Shown here one piece after another: positions 1 through 11,479 of a stretch of DNA of 64,000 bases. Location: contig CAMXCT020000479.1 of assembly GCA_947184155.2 (NCBI GenBank), positions 1-64,000 on the forward strand. Direction: 5' to 3'. The translations under genes were made by a program, and so were the position numbers. The DNA is from Cladocopium goreaui (lineage: Eukaryota > Sar > Dinophyceae > Suessiales > Symbiodiniaceae). Within the stretch, counting starts at the first letter, position 1, and each line of letters opens with the position of its first letter. A model generated the notes under the pieces. That model saw nothing but the letters and a program-made list of their open reading frames with translations, was not told where the DNA came from and did not search any database.

Positions 1-170
1 AATTTGGCCATACGAAGCATACATACATACATGACATGACATGCCATGCCATGACATGCCATCACATAACATTGCATAGCATTACATTTCATTAAAATGC
101 ATCACACTGCATACATACATAGTTGAATATAAATACACAAATATAATACAAATATAAACATATAATAACA
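1..170. repeat. Degenerate CATAC/CATGA and ATA low-complexity tract
   Basis: The window opens with imperfect runs of CATAC and CATGA/CATGC units that grade into AT-rich ATATAA sequence. No coding signal is visible. From here to about 2.29 kb I see only weak, strand-ambiguous exon-like stretches (around 270-390, 1,255-1,345 and 1,570-1,930) that I do not call. Confidence 0.6.
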
Positions 171-1066
171 TATAAACATATGCAACTATGTGTGGTTGAA
201 AGGCTTGACATTTGTCCAGTGTCTCAACGCACACTTGACATTTCGTGCCTTGGGAAGTCCACACAAGCGTCGCACAAAGTTCAGGTAGTTGAGGCTTGCA
301 GTGATTTCCTGCCCCATGGAACCAGGAGTTCAAGCTGCTCTACTGGAGCAAGCTTTGCAGCCACAAAGCAGATTGCACCAAATCCATACAAATCCGTACA
401 AATCCCAGCATCTTGAATCTGATATTTTTTACATTTTGCAATCTGTCTTTCATCACTTTCATCTGATTCGTAATGCACTATGAGTCCATCTGCCCCAGTC
501 TATGCTTATGTGAAGCTGCAGCCAAGCCACGGCTGAATGCGCAGCTGTTTCCAAGCTTTCCTGCAACAGCAATGATTTCCGGTAAGTTTGAACTGCATTG
601 ATAATCAAAATATCAAAGAACATACAGTTCAATAGCCACTCTTGAGAGATCAGCAATTAACATGTGCAATTCAATAATTTAATCAGTTCTGAACACTCGT
701 AGCGTCTTTTCCATGCATACTTTTATGAAACTGACTTGCGTAAGGATGATGCTGATGACTTATCATCGTTGACACTCTTCTAAATCTATTTTGCCTCTGC
801 ACTGGCACCTGTATTTACATTATCTACTAATCTCTTGGTGTTTCAAGGATTGCATTTAAACATCCAGCATAGCCAAGAACGGACCACAATGCTGTTCAAC
901 TAAGTCCAATTTCGTTCTGATCAACTATGGATGTGCCCACAGCCAGGTCCATTTATAATATTTATAAAGGATGATCGAAAGTGGTACCGGTATTCGAACA
1001 AATCAGAGTCCCCGCGCCCGGGAATCAGTTCCCAGAATGTCAGACCTAAGTGGATGAAGCAAGAAA

Positions 1067-1161
1067 TGGGTATGGATCAATACCTATTAATACCATTTTT
1101 AGGGGGATGAACATCCATTTACCAGCTATTTTGATGTTCACCAGGGGTACAAGGTTTTGAC
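1067..1161 (+). repeat. Dispersed repeat, copy 1 (inverted relative to 41,404-41,500)
   Basis: About 95 bp that recurs as its reverse complement at 41,404-41,500. Both copies share the blocks GGATCAATACCTA, CCATTTTTAGGGGGAT, CATTTACCAGCTATTTTGATG and ACCAGGGGTACAAGGTTTTGA, each shown in this copy's orientation with small differences between copies. No terminal inverted repeats or target-site duplication are obvious, so the element type is unknown. Confidence 0.75.
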
Positions 1162-2298
1162 ACACTGCCAAATTGCCTTTCACGGCAACATGACACCTTG
1201 CAGTGGCCTAGCTCTCTCTGTTTTAATGCAAAGCTTCTGCATGAGTTAGGCATAAGGTTGTCTCCACCCTCGACGCCGAGTCAAACAGAGGATATCAGGC
1301 TACAGAAAGCCCGCTTGTCACCACTGCTCAAGAAAAACGGCTCCTAGTTTTTTTCTTTCAATGTTTACATCTTTCATGTCTGAGTTTCAGGCTCACGTAT
1401 TCCGCTCGTAATCTGTGCATCCTGCGCAGGAAAGATGTTGGGGGAGCCGTTAAAATCTTAAGCAAACCCTCAGTGAATGCCTCAACAATCTTTCAACACT
1501 TCAAACCTTTTGCACATTTACACATACAACATCATCTAACATCCACATGTAAAATCATCTGTGCCTTTCACTTGATTGTACTCCGCTTTTGTTGTAGCAG
1601 CTCCGCCCGTGTTGACCAACGTCTTTCCAATCTTTGCAGTACAGCATCATGACCGTCGTGACCCTTCGGCTTTCCAATCTTTTGGCTTTTGCGATTCTTC
1701 GGGTACTCTTCAGCCATGGATTCGTGGCCCACAGTTCCGAAACCAACGAGGTTTGTTTTGGAAAAACACTCACTTTTACACCGCCGCAAACAGCCGGCAA
1801 AAACACGTTTGTTTCAACATGTTTCAACCCATGGCAGCCTCCCACAAAGTCTGTAGTATTGTTGCCTGTGCTGCAAAGAATCATTCCAGAATCAATGGAT
1901 AAACATGAACTCACACTTTGGGTGCAGGAGCGCACAAGTCAGTGCTGACTTTGAAAGCCGAGATTATATAAACTAGTTGGTTACCAAATTTGCGATTGAC
2001 AGACTGCAATCAGGCAACCTTCTCCTTGCAGAGGGCAAGGGTATCTGGCTGTCACCATCGAAGATTTCTATCATTAAGATTCATTAAGTACATTTAAATA
2101 GCAATTTCAAGAAGCTCCATGAGAGGCAAGCATTCCTCGCCACACATGATGAATCTGCCTCATGATCAATGATGCGTATTTCACGCACTTCCTAATGAGT
2201 AGAGATACTCATAGATACTTTATCTATCTTTATCTTGCATTTCCTGATCGATTTTCAAACCATCTCGAGGCATGAACCAGAAAGCTCGAATGGCATAT

Positions 2299-2402
2299 TA
2301 CCCTCTGGTAATTTAACGTAGCTATGGAAAATCACCATTTTTAATGGGACAATCCACTATAAATGGCCATTTTCAATAGCTATGTTAAATTACCAGAGGG
2401 TA
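2299..2402. mobile_element. MITE-like hairpin element, copy 1 (104 bp)
   Basis: The element starts TACCCTCTGGTAATTTAACG and ends with the near-perfect inverted complement, so the whole 104 bp can fold back. If the terminal TA is the target duplication, the inverted repeats begin CCCTCTGG, as in Tc1/mariner-type non-autonomous elements; this class is inferred. A second 104 bp copy lies at 46,896-46,999 and a diverged one at 40,716-40,809. No transposase is present in the window. Confidence 0.75.
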
Positions 2403-2593
2403 GGTCCTAACATGTCCCAGGCTGTAACTATTCGGCTTGATCCCAGCTGTTTTTATGTTCGCCCACCTGGCGGTTGATCTCCGGCTCAGGCTCCGGCTCA
2501 GGCCTCAAGGGACGACCAAAAAACAAAACAACAAAGGCGGGCTGGAAATCAAAGCGCGCTGGCGTCCAGAGGCCCGGATTCGGTATACACAGT

Positions 2594-2654
2594 ATACATA
2601 TATATATATATATGTATGTATATATATATATGTATATATATATATGTATATATG

Positions 2655-2704
<50 letters not shown>

Positions 2705-2706
2705 CA
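2594..2706. repeat. TATATG/TA microsatellite
   Basis: Alternating TA with interspersed G, giving spurious Tyr/Ile-rich ORFs in several frames. Non-coding by composition. Confidence 0.9.
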
Positions 2707-2958
2707 CACATATCAAATATCATCAAATCACATCAAACATGTGAAAATGTCGAAAAACACGTCAAAAGACACACCTGCCAGAAACAGGCTGCATTTTGGG
2801 GCTCGCAAGGTCTCAGATACTGTTGTACTCGTACTGTTGTCTACGTATGTGTTTCTTAAAATAGATGAATGTGTATCATGGATATCATAACCGCTACATC
2901 AAACCCGCTACCCAATCTGTGACTTCTCTAGCTGCGTGGCTCTTCCAACTCCGGCAAC

Positions 2959-3587
2959 CTGAAGGAATGTGTTGCCGGGCTGATGCCCAAATGCATCCAA
3001 AGGAGGGACCCAAAACAATTTGCGAGGATGTTGCCATTTCCACATGTCAATCAAGTCATAATGCTGTGTGGACAGACTTGCCACAAAATGAGGACATGTA
3101 AGATGTCTTCAACTACAAGACTCTAACTGCTTAACTCAAAGTATTCAAAGCAAGGTTTTCTGCGAGGCTTTGTGGGCACGGTCTTAGCTGCAGGTTTTGT
3201 TTCAGCTACACATTCCTGGTTCTAACTCTCAGCATACGTTGTGGGCATCAAACCTTTGGCAAAAGTGCTTTTAGCCTGGGTGGAGCTATTAGTTCTCTGA
3301 GTGCCACATCAGTCACATGCTCTGGGATCATCACACATTCCACTTGCAGGCTTCTGCCTGTGCTTCCTGGCGAGGCAAAAATGGCAAAATAGAATCGAAT
3401 TGAAGGGAGATGAAGGGAGTATGACATGACGAGGTTGCCAGCTAATCGCAGTGACCTTCAATACAAAGAGGACACCTCACTTAGAAACAGCGAGTGTAGC
3501 AGATCTGCAACCCTCCTTGCCTTGATCTCCTCTATGCTCCATCGAAAGCTTCGTCTCACGCTGTCCTGCCGCACCTGTCATTGCAAG
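2959..3587 (-). CDS. Partial multi-exon gene, product unknown
   Basis: Three minus-strand exons chain in phase. Exon 3587-3521 begins after TTCGAACAG (start tentative) and ends phase 1 at a GC donor (CAAG|GCAAGG). Exon 3366-3254 begins after a pyrimidine-rich CGCCAG with two bases completing a Gly codon, and ends AAG|GTTTGA. Exon 3063-2959 begins after CCACACAG and ends CAG|GTTGCC, 35 codons. Peptide samples are VMIPEHVTDVALRELIAPP and HYDLIDMWKWQHPRKLFW. Further exons probably lie at 3784-3920 (two competing frames) and, for the 3' end, near 2,430-2,570 (EPEPEPEI, then a stop). I do not recognise the family; the phase agreement is the main support. Confidence 0.6.
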
Positions 3588-4019
3588 CTGTTCGAAAATA
3601 GGCTTTGCAGAAACACGACAATACAGCACCATACAGCACCTATTTTGCTTCTTTGCTTCAAACATTCCAGGGACAAATGCCCATGCTTGCAATGTAGCTG
3701 TGGCTGTTGGATGCTGCTGGATGCTGTCTCGGCTGGCCTGGGATGGGGTTGGCGGTGTTGCAAAAGATCGCTCCTGGCTTCACATGGCGACCCTTGATTT
3801 CGGCGCACCTTTCGCAGCCCCATACTCCGGTCACCCCAAAGATAAGTTCTTCTCCAACTTGTCGGAGCATTTCCAAATTTGACACTCCCAACAGCGGAAC
3901 CTACCTGATGACTTACTGATAACTGACAACTAAGATTAAGTAAAATATGTGAAACACAGTAAAATTGACTAGTCTTGCCAAGCACTTTGCCGTGTCCACC
4001 CACCCAAAGGTAATATGAC

Positions 4020-4180
4020 CGAACCCCAACGAGACTAGCGCTCTCTCAATAGTTGCCTCCCAGATTCCATTCTGAAATTCCAGCCTGCTCCTTTGGCAAG
4101 GGTGTCCATGCCTGCTGTGCCAGTCTTCGATTGAGCAAAATGCATAGCAAGTTGCAAATGTGAGATGCGAATGCAAGATG
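4020..4180 (-). CDS. Possible exon, minus strand, frame uncertain
   Basis: All three minus frames are open here for 30-60 codons and two read as plausible protein (LAQQAWTPLPKEQAG; GIWEATIERALVSLGF). It may be an upstream exon of the 2,959-3,587 gene, but neither frame nor splice sites can be fixed by eye. Confidence 0.25.
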
Positions 4181-6340
4181 ACTCAACAAGTTTAAATGTT
4201 AAAATAAAGTTTAAATGTAACCCCCCTAGAAACATAGATAGTTCGCCCTGTGGTCAGCCAAAGTCCCTCCAAAGCTCCTTCCCGCATGCACACATTCTGC
4301 TGACGGCCTGCTCATCGATTGGAGTTGCTGTTGGAGTCTTGAGTGGGCTCGCCTGACATCCCGTGAGCCCCCGACGAAAAACCATGGCTGACCTGTGCTG
4401 CCTCAAAATCGGTCCTGAATTTAGATGAACATGAAACATGCTCGTTTAAATTCATTTGATCCATTTTGAATCATTTTGATATTTTCGATCCATTTTGATC
4501 CCGTGTCCAATCGTGACTGCATCAATGCTGCGCAGGCAACTGAGGCATGCTCAGCATGCGGGAAAAGCGTACCTTAGTCCAGGACGAACCGGGACGAACC
4601 GGGAAACCCTTTCCCTACCGGTGAAAATGAGCTGCTAATTGCTTGCTGCATGCCTCCGCTACGTTCCGTAAAGAGTCCTTCAATATACAACGTCCAAAAC
4701 GAAGCCTAGACACCATCGGCTGTCGGCAAGCGGAACTCAGGATCTCCAGTGGCCTTCAACTCCTATGACAGCGAAGCACTCAAATGACCAGCGTTTGAGC
4801 AAATGGCAACCTGAACTGAACGAACAACATGTTTGGATAATTTTAGATACATCTAGATACATTCTATGATATTATACATACATTTAGGATCATTTGCCTT
4901 CATTCTGTAGGGAGAGGGTCTTAAAGAAGGGCATCTTAGAGTGATTAGAATGATTAGAGAGCTCTGCATGCTGCAAACAATTAGAGTACAAGTATCACAC
5001 ATCGACAGCAACCATTGCAGGAGGAAACCAATCTACTTCCAACAGTGTGATTATGCAAAGACGTTGCGGAAAAACCTGGCCTCAACTCTGAAGAAAACTG
5101 CTGCGTGAACACAACACTTCATCTTGGAAATAGTTTGATCATGTAGAAAAAAATGTAGAAGCATGATTATATAATAGAATATCCTTGTTGTATGGCAAAG
5201 ATCACCTTTGAGCCACGAGATCAGGAACTTTTCGGTTCAGCTATCCTGTAGGGCTCGCTCTCCATCGTCCCTCTCCAATGGTGGAGGAGGTGCCTCTGCG
5301 ATTGTCTTGACAAGCTACGCACGCTACATAGTGCGGTTGGTTGAACAAATCCTGGCAGATCCTGTTGATGGAAACCTCAAGTCAAACATGGCAAAAAGAA
5401 CCACGCATACACATACAGTATAAACAATATTAAACAATCATAAACAGACTCGATATCTCTCAATATAGCTCGATAGGATCCGATAGGACTCAATCGTCTC
5501 AATCACCAAGCTTTTAGGTTTTGGTGTCCCATCCGTCATCCAGATGCTGGCCTTGCGCTCTCTCATGAGACCTTTGAGTATACCATCCCTGTCACATCTG
5601 TCACCGAAACGCTCGGGTTTGAACGGCAGAATTCGACAAATCTCAAGGCAGTCCTCTAAAATAAGGCTGGCACTTTAGCAACTGCCCCTTCAGATCCCTT
5701 CAGTAATTGTAATCAAAAGAGATGATCTTGATCATACAGACTGTCCAAAAATGTCCGACTCTTTGCACATCACTCAGATGTTGACCACTTCCAATTGCAA
5801 CGTCTCTGGCAACGGTAAAGTGATGTAAAGTGTACAGCGGCAGAACTTGCTCCAAAGATTTGCGTTTCTTGGCCTCCTTGTCTCCCGAGCACTCAGCAAA
5901 ACCACTAGACCTTGCAAATGGGAAAATGACTTCGCAGCTGCTCTAAAGTGACAAACGTAAAAAGTAAAAAGGTTTGTTTTGCTCACTCCACCTCAACCTC
6001 TACCTCTATCCCTATCCCTGTCCATCTGTGCACTGAGTAACAAATCTATCGATCAATCTCTCACCCCTGCTCTTTTCGCCCTCTTGTTTCTTTCCCCCTC
6101 TCTTGCTCTCTGCAATATCATGTCACACGACAGTATTTCGTTACTTCCTTCAAGATCTTGGTGCAAGGGGCATCTACTCTTCTGGAAGCTGTTCATCCTA
6201 TGACGGGTTTGCCTAGATCAGTTCTGCGCGTGTCATGAATCATGAGATCATGTTGTTCATCACTTCGAGGGTTTTAGGAATCATGCAAGTCTTTGAAAGT
6301 GGTGGGAGAATCACAAGACAAACTGAATAAGTCTTGCACT
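4180..6340. other. Long stretch without a confident gene
   Basis: AT-rich sequence with short local duplications and pyrimidine-rich runs (5,980-6,110). Two short open frames (4,165-4,440 and 5,208-5,423) lack splice or codon support. I see no RNA gene or recognisable element. Confidence 0.5.
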
Positions 6341-6353
6341 AGAAGATGCAGTA

Positions 6354-6553
6354 TCTGTGAGTCTCAACGACCCCAGATTTGCCAGTCGTCTTGCAGAGAG
6401 CGCTGGTGTGGTCGGCAATGTGAACTGTTCAGCTTTGCGATTCGGTGGTTTCAACCTGGCGACCGCTTGGCTGTTCAAAACCTACGCCCTACGAGTAGAC
6501 TCCAACAGCACGTTCGCATTCTTGCAAAAATCCATCCCAATGCTCTATCAAGG
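6354..6553 (+). CDS. Possible plus-strand exon, product unknown
   Basis: A frame of about 80 codons is open on the plus strand between stops near 6,320 and 6,564, with even codon use (samples SLNDPRFASRLAESAGVVGN and FNLATAWLFKTYALRV). A GCAG acceptor precedes it, and AG|GCAAGC could be a GC-type donor. It lies about 80 bp from minus-strand exons, so it would belong to a convergent gene. Family not recognised. Confidence 0.4.
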
Positions 6554-6631
6554 CAAGCGCGCATGAGGAACTTGGAGTCCAACAAACTAGGGAGGTGAAA
6601 GACTGGAACAATTGCATTGAAGGGAAGTTAC

Positions 6632-7156
6632 GCAGTTGATCGCAGTTGTATTCTTGAACAGGAAGTCCTTCATCTCTTTGATTTCCCGGTCACTATTTCC
6701 GGCGTTGCTGTACCTCTTGGCTGCGCTCTCTTGAGACACCAAGACCTGCGCAAACATGCAGCACGTTTCAACGGAGGTTTGCACTTGTGACTGCAGTTCC
6801 GAGTTGTTCATACATCACATTTCAATCCTTCTGCTACAATAATCCAAGCTATTTATTGCCCAACCTTAGCGCTTTAGTTGATTCTTTTGTACAAGCCCCA
6901 AAGACTACGGGTTTTGAGCTTTGACTTTATGTCCCTATGGTCTATGGTATCATATAGTTCATACGTGTCTTGGCTGTGCCATGCCTTGTGGCTCAAATGG
7001 GAGGTCGGCCCTGTTCGTGGCAAGGCCAACAATGTGTCTGGCAAATTCCTGGCGTGTGAATTCTCCACGACCAAAGTCTGGAACTTCAATTTCCACATAG
7101 CCAGGTCCCATGGGTGTACCAGGTATCTTCTGGTCAACGCCTACAGCTTTGACATG
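6632..7156 (-). CDS. Two consecutive exons of an unknown protein
   Basis: Exon 7156-6965 (64 codons) follows CAAAG and ends CAC|GTATGA in phase 0. Exon 6790-6632 (53 codons) follows CTGCAG and ends TGC|GTAACT in phase 0. The 174-nt intron is GT-AG. The first exon encodes VDQKIPGTPMGPGYVEIEVP and a basic/acidic stretch; the second is helical and charged (REIKEMKDFLFK). The in-phase joining of two clean open frames makes this one of the better minus-strand models. Neither end of the gene is defined and I do not recognise the family. Confidence 0.62.
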
Positions 7157-7161
7157 CTTTG

Positions 7162-7312
7162 ACTATATATGTATATAATTGTACATATATGTATATATAT
7201 ATACATAATTATATAATAATATACATAATTATATAATAATAATAATAATCATAATAATAATCATAATAATAATAATAAAAATAATAATAATGATAATATA
7301 TATATATATGTA
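7162..7312. repeat. TA / TAAT microsatellite
   Basis: Alternating TATA followed by (AATAAT)n and back to TATATA. Non-coding. Confidence 0.9.
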
Positions 7313-8120
7313 TACTCGCACTGTGAGCGGGTGCGTCACTGACATTTTTACTTCATCTCTACCAGCAAAGTCATGCAAACGGTCAATTCATCGTTGGACA
7401 TCCTTGATTTCTACATTCATACACGAAAGTGTACAATCATCTATTTTGGTATAATATACACAAGGCATATTACACACCACTGCACTGCTAGGTATATATG
7501 CCACATGATGTTCTATGTACTTATGAACACATACCGTATTCTTTTATTATGATATGATATATATGTTATATCTATAGAATGTTTTTCGTCGAAGTGAATA
7601 GAGGTTGAAAAGATTTGAAGAGTTCGTGTCCCACCAACATTTGCAGTTCTGAGAGCCCCAACGGGAAAGCCAGTCGCGGCCGTGCGCTAGTCACGTCGGT
7701 AGAACGCCTATGACGCTGGGGCCAGTCATGCTGGTGACAGTTGCAGTGTCAACCATCTGGTTCCAGTTAGGGCCTGGGAGTCATCCCCAAACCTACCACA
7801 AATCCACAATAGCACACATAGCACACGAGATCAATAGATGTCACTAGGTCACTAGGACAGTGATGATGCTAGTTTTTGTGGACCATACACGTTTTAAGTG
7901 CTGTTGGGTGTCAGCCTGAAGAGTGACCTCTCTGAAGAGTTGAACGCATCTAATTTGTGCTGCTGCATTTCCCTATCGTTGAACGGCATTCCCTTCCCTA
8001 TCGTTGAACGGCATTTCAGTGCGACTACAAAGAGATGCCGAAACAATGCATCCACCTATCAGACCTATCATCCTTCCTTATAGAAATGCAACATGTTGGC
8101 CAAGAGCGAATGCCGTGCCT
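7313..8120. other. Stretch without a confident gene
   Basis: Mostly AT-rich sequence. A 23-bp segment (TTCCCTATCGTTGAACGGCA and the next bases) is directly duplicated at about 7,969 and 7,995. The block 7,620-7,760 has higher GC but short, conflicting frames on both strands. A 41-nt exon-like piece encoding LAAEADAKLEANG may lie at 8,133-8,173 on the minus strand. Confidence 0.45.
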
Positions 8121-8435
8121 GTCAGCTTTTACTTCCATTCGCTTCTAGCTTTGCATCAGCCTCGGCGGCGAGGCTGAAATGTAGGGCTTCTGTCTGTGTT
8201 CCTCTCCCACGCCTCCAAGCCAATTGGCATTGGGATTCAGCTGGAAGTGCCATGATGGTCTAAAATGGTCTAAAGACTTCATACCATTTCATACCCATAG
8301 CTCTAAGGCTTTGAGGGAAGCGGTGAGTTGCAGTGACCATGGTGACGGTAGTAGTACGGTAGTGATCAAATACATCCAAATACTACTCCTTGTTACGTCC
8401 TTGCAATCTTAGAAGTTTTGTTCATACCACCGCAT

Positions 8436-8545
8436 GCCGGGTGTATGATCTATGATCTAAAACAGCTGCGGGAGGGCGCGTGCAGCGCAAAGCTGTGTCA
8501 AGCACCCAAAGTTGTCGAGCTCTTCTTGAGGGTTGGGACTTGAAA
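8436..8545 (-). CDS. Possible short exon, minus strand
   Basis: After a CTCTTTTTAG acceptor a minus frame reads SSPNPQEELDNFGCLTQLCA before a stop. The plus strand also has a plausible 22-codon frame bounded by CAG and AGG|GT at 8466-8531, so strand is unresolved. Confidence 0.3.
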
Positions 8546-8690
8546 GCTAAAAAGAGATCCAATAAATGGAGAGAAACAAATGAAACAAATACCATGAGTT
8601 GCATGGACCATCATGGACCCTTAGCTGGCGAGCAAGTATCCAAGCTTTGGTGCTGGGCTAGCTTCCAATACATTCATTTTGCCCATTGAC

Positions 8691-8915
8691 TCATGCACTG
8701 CCAAACTTCGGTTGGATCTCAACTTTACCATTCTTCACATTTCTTCCGGGCTCGAAGTGCCCTGTAAATAGCTGGCATGGTGTCACCGTGTCACTGTGCT
8801 GGCTTGCGTGCAATATGATGACCCCGGCCTTGAGAAGGCTTTTTTGAACGTTCAAACCATCGACAACAATGTGCACCAAGAACAACGCACTGGCAAAGAT
8901 TCTGCCGGCAAGGTC
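8691..8915 (-). CDS. 3' terminal exon, product unknown
   Basis: Following TTCTCAAGCAG, a frame of 74 codons runs to a TGA. Samples are DLAGRIFASALFLVHIVVDG and GRNVKNGKVEIQPKFGSA. The first half has a hydrophobic stretch that could be a buried strand or membrane segment. A preceding exon probably lies at 9,005-9,108 (SYQVACMISDGGQAYITFAGK), although the plus strand is open there too. Family not recognised. Confidence 0.55.
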   Translation of the reverse strand, partial: DLAGRIFASALFLVHIVVDGLNVQKSLLKAGVIILHASQHSDTVTPCQLFTGHFEPGRNVKNGKVEIQPKFGSA

Positions 8916-9639
8916 CTGCTTGAGAATCAACAAATTGCCAATACATCTCCATTCTGCCCTTGAATCATCGTGAATCTATCTGTTCTGTTGAGTGTTTGGT
9001 AGAAAGATCTTTCCAGCGAACGTGATGTAAGCTTGGCCTCCATCACTGATCATGCAAGCAACTTGGTACGACCTAGTCAGCATTCTGCCTGGGGATGTTG
9101 TGTCAGAAGGCTCTGTAGCAGGCTACCAGCAGCCAATAACGCCTTCCGGCACCAACATGTTTTCATGCCGGTTGAGCCATACGCTTATCCATACTAAATA
9201 TACTAAGCGTTCTGGGGAAAAGATTGAAATCTATCTCTTGATTTTTTTTTACTTTCAAGACTTTCAGAGCTTTCATAGAGCTTTCTTTGCTGGTAGCCCT
9301 AGTCAGACCCATCGCGCCCTTAGGACGACGTGTGGGCATCCTGAAACTGCCATGGCTGTGCGACGACTGGAAACATGATCAGGCCCAAGGCCGGATCGCA
9401 TTGCCGTGTGCACCAACCATTGACCCCCCGCAGAGTTGTAGCTTCCGTAGATATCTGATGAATATCTGATGATTGTGTGGTGTTCTGAATGTGTTCTGAA
9501 TGTGTTCTGTCTCTTTGGATCTTCTTTGTTCCTTCGTTTTTCTCTTTCGCAAATTGTTCTTGTTCCAAAGAACTTCTTCGAGAACGCTGGCACTCAAAAC
9601 ATCTCCAAACTCTCTTGCGCAGGTGGCTTCCTATGGCTG

Positions 9640-9765
9640 AAACTCTGCGGCTGGTTTTGACATCACCAAGTTGCGGAGCGACTGTACAGAATGCAAAATG
9701 CCACATTTCTTTTGGACATGCATGTGGGTGACGTTTTTGGAGTGACGACCATCTCGAAGTGATGA
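9640..9765 (-). CDS. Possible exon, minus strand
   Basis: A minus frame of more than 40 codons ends at a stop and contains KKCGILHSVQSLRNLVMSKP. Splice sites are ambiguous and other frames are open in the same segment. Confidence 0.3.
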
Positions 9766-10051
9766 ACATGTATGAACTGAGACAGTCGTAGGCTATGGTT
9801 TTGCCAGAATTTATATATGGAGTTGTCCTAAATCTTCTGCTCAGTTTTCAGAGATGTTACTTTGTGATGTGTGGATTCGAACACTGCGAACGGCCTTCAA
9901 CAAGGCTCACGGCCCATGCCATTTACAGTAGAGACATGTAGAGACATTTTTCACACACACATGCACAGACGGAGTGCCCGTTGGATGTCCGCATATCACA
10001 CATCAAACAAACATTTTTTTTCAGAACGGTACAAACTTGAACAAATTGAAC

Positions 10052-10126
10052 CCTAGCCATTGTGGCGAAAGTGCCTCCCTCAAAAAAACAAGCATGTCCA
10101 ATCTGTGGGACATCCTCCAGCCTTCC
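10052..10126 (-). CDS. Internal exon of 25 codons, product unknown
   Basis: Bounded by CATTCCAG and AGG|GTTCAA, phase 0 at both ends, encoding GRLEDVPQIGHACFFEGGTF and five more residues. The flanking exons are not resolved. Confidence 0.5.
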
Positions 10127-10402
10127 CTGGAATGAACGGTTGCCTGATAGCTTATGGAGCTTCCAGAGAAGGATGAAGCATTCATTGTGCTAAAGACGTT
10201 CCGTGGGGAAAAGAACATGGAAGGCCATGTTGTATTCCATCTACAGCTGTTCACATGACAGTTTGTGAGGTGCAAATGTGGTACGGCTCCAAAAATACTT
10301 TGATGTTTCTATGATGCCTGGTGAAAACTCCATACTGGATTCATCCGAAAAAAGGAACACCTTCATGACTAGTGGAACAGATCCATTCTGGAGACACACA
10401 TA

Positions 10403-10470
10403 TAATATCATATAATACTGTATGTATATACTGTATATATATATATATGATTATATATATATATATATAT
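10403..10470. repeat. AT microsatellite
   Basis: Alternating ATATAT with occasional GT and GA; non-coding. Confidence 0.85.
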
Positions 10471-10659
10471 TCATCATGCGGCACATGATATCACATGAAG
10501 TGCCTACAAAGAAGTGACACATCGCAACAAAAACAGCTTGAACATGCCAAGTAGGCAAGGATGTCAGCTATGGTAAGTTCAAGCAATGGTAGTGGAGCCA
10601 GGGCAGTCAGGTTCATTCTGCCAAGTAAAAAGATTAAAAAGGGTGAGCATGGCATAGCA

Positions 10660-10957
10660 GCGCATAGCATGGCCATCCAAATTTAGGCCCTTCTCCCCAG
10701 TCGTTTCGGCTAAACAAGAGGGCGTGGCCACGGCCCGGCCTTGGTTCAGGTGCCGTAGGATCCCCTGCGTGCCTCAAGGTACAGATTCTGAGCGAAGCAA
10801 GCAGCAAATGCTGCAAGATCTGAAAGTCAACAGGAACTTAGCTACTGTGATGATGGAATCTAGCTTCAACGTGTCTCAGCACGGCGCCTCAAAAGTTCTA
10901 GAAGTGACTGCAATGATTGCATCGACAGAATACATTGAAAGCAACCAACTTCTCCAG
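10660..10957 (+). CDS. Plus-strand exon, product unknown
   Basis: A plus frame stays open from about 10,660 and ends at a good donor, CTCCAG|GTATCT, after 10,957. The 3' half is strongly protein-like: SKQQMLQDLKVNRNLATVMM then TAMIASTEYIESNQLLQ. The true exon start may be after TACAG (10,788) or CCCCAG (about 10,702). A minus frame is also open in the 5' half, so only the 3' half is assigned with any confidence. Family not recognised. Confidence 0.55.
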
Positions 10958-11061
10958 GTATCTATATATTTTCAAAAGGACACGCAAACGCAAACACACA
11001 GCACACCCAAACGTGAAGCAGTGATGCCTTGGAAACATTGGAAACTGCCAGCCTACAGTTG

Positions 11062-11212
11062 ACAACTATTGTCTGTACTTTCTCAACGAGTCTCCAAAGT
11101 GCTGCTAGGCCACTCCCGATTCTCTGACGCCCTCATAGCTGCTTGTGCGCCATTGAAGACGGCATACCTTGGGGAGCGAGACCATGCTGAAACAACCCAT
11201 CGATCCAAAATT
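11062..11212 (+). CDS. Possible plus-strand exon
   Basis: An open plus frame reads SKVLLGHSRFSDALIAACAP before a stop near 11,210. It could follow the 10,957 exon, but the minus strand is equally open (AWSRSPRYAVFNGAQAAM), so strand is uncertain. Confidence 0.3.
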
Positions 11213-11479
11213 TGACAGCCTGAAATGCTGGGCCGGAAAAGGTCACACGACGGTGTCAGGCGGGTGTCGGGAATGTCGCTACTCTATGATCTGTACTCTC
11301 CAGTTCCACCCAGTTCCCATGCTTGCCCAGATCGGTACCTCGTGGGCGTTTGCAACTTGAGGCCTTGGATGCCATGCGATGTCATGCGATGCCATGAGTT
11401 TTTGCTGACCGCCAGAGTTCTGCTGAGCCGCGGACTTCAAACACTTCGGCCTTTCTTGTTGAAGGCTCTACGATAATGC

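Noticed and set aside
8715..8745. 31-nt GT-AG gap within the 8,691-8,915 exon
   Set aside because: Read-through gives a good C terminus and stop, so no intron is needed.
9868..9890. GGATTCGAAC resembling a tRNA T-loop
   Set aside because: No acceptor, D or anticodon arms can be folded around it.
10126..10260. Exon joined to 10,052-10,126 through a 17-nt GC-AG gap
   Set aside because: A 17-nt intron is implausibly short; the upstream exon boundary must be elsewhere.
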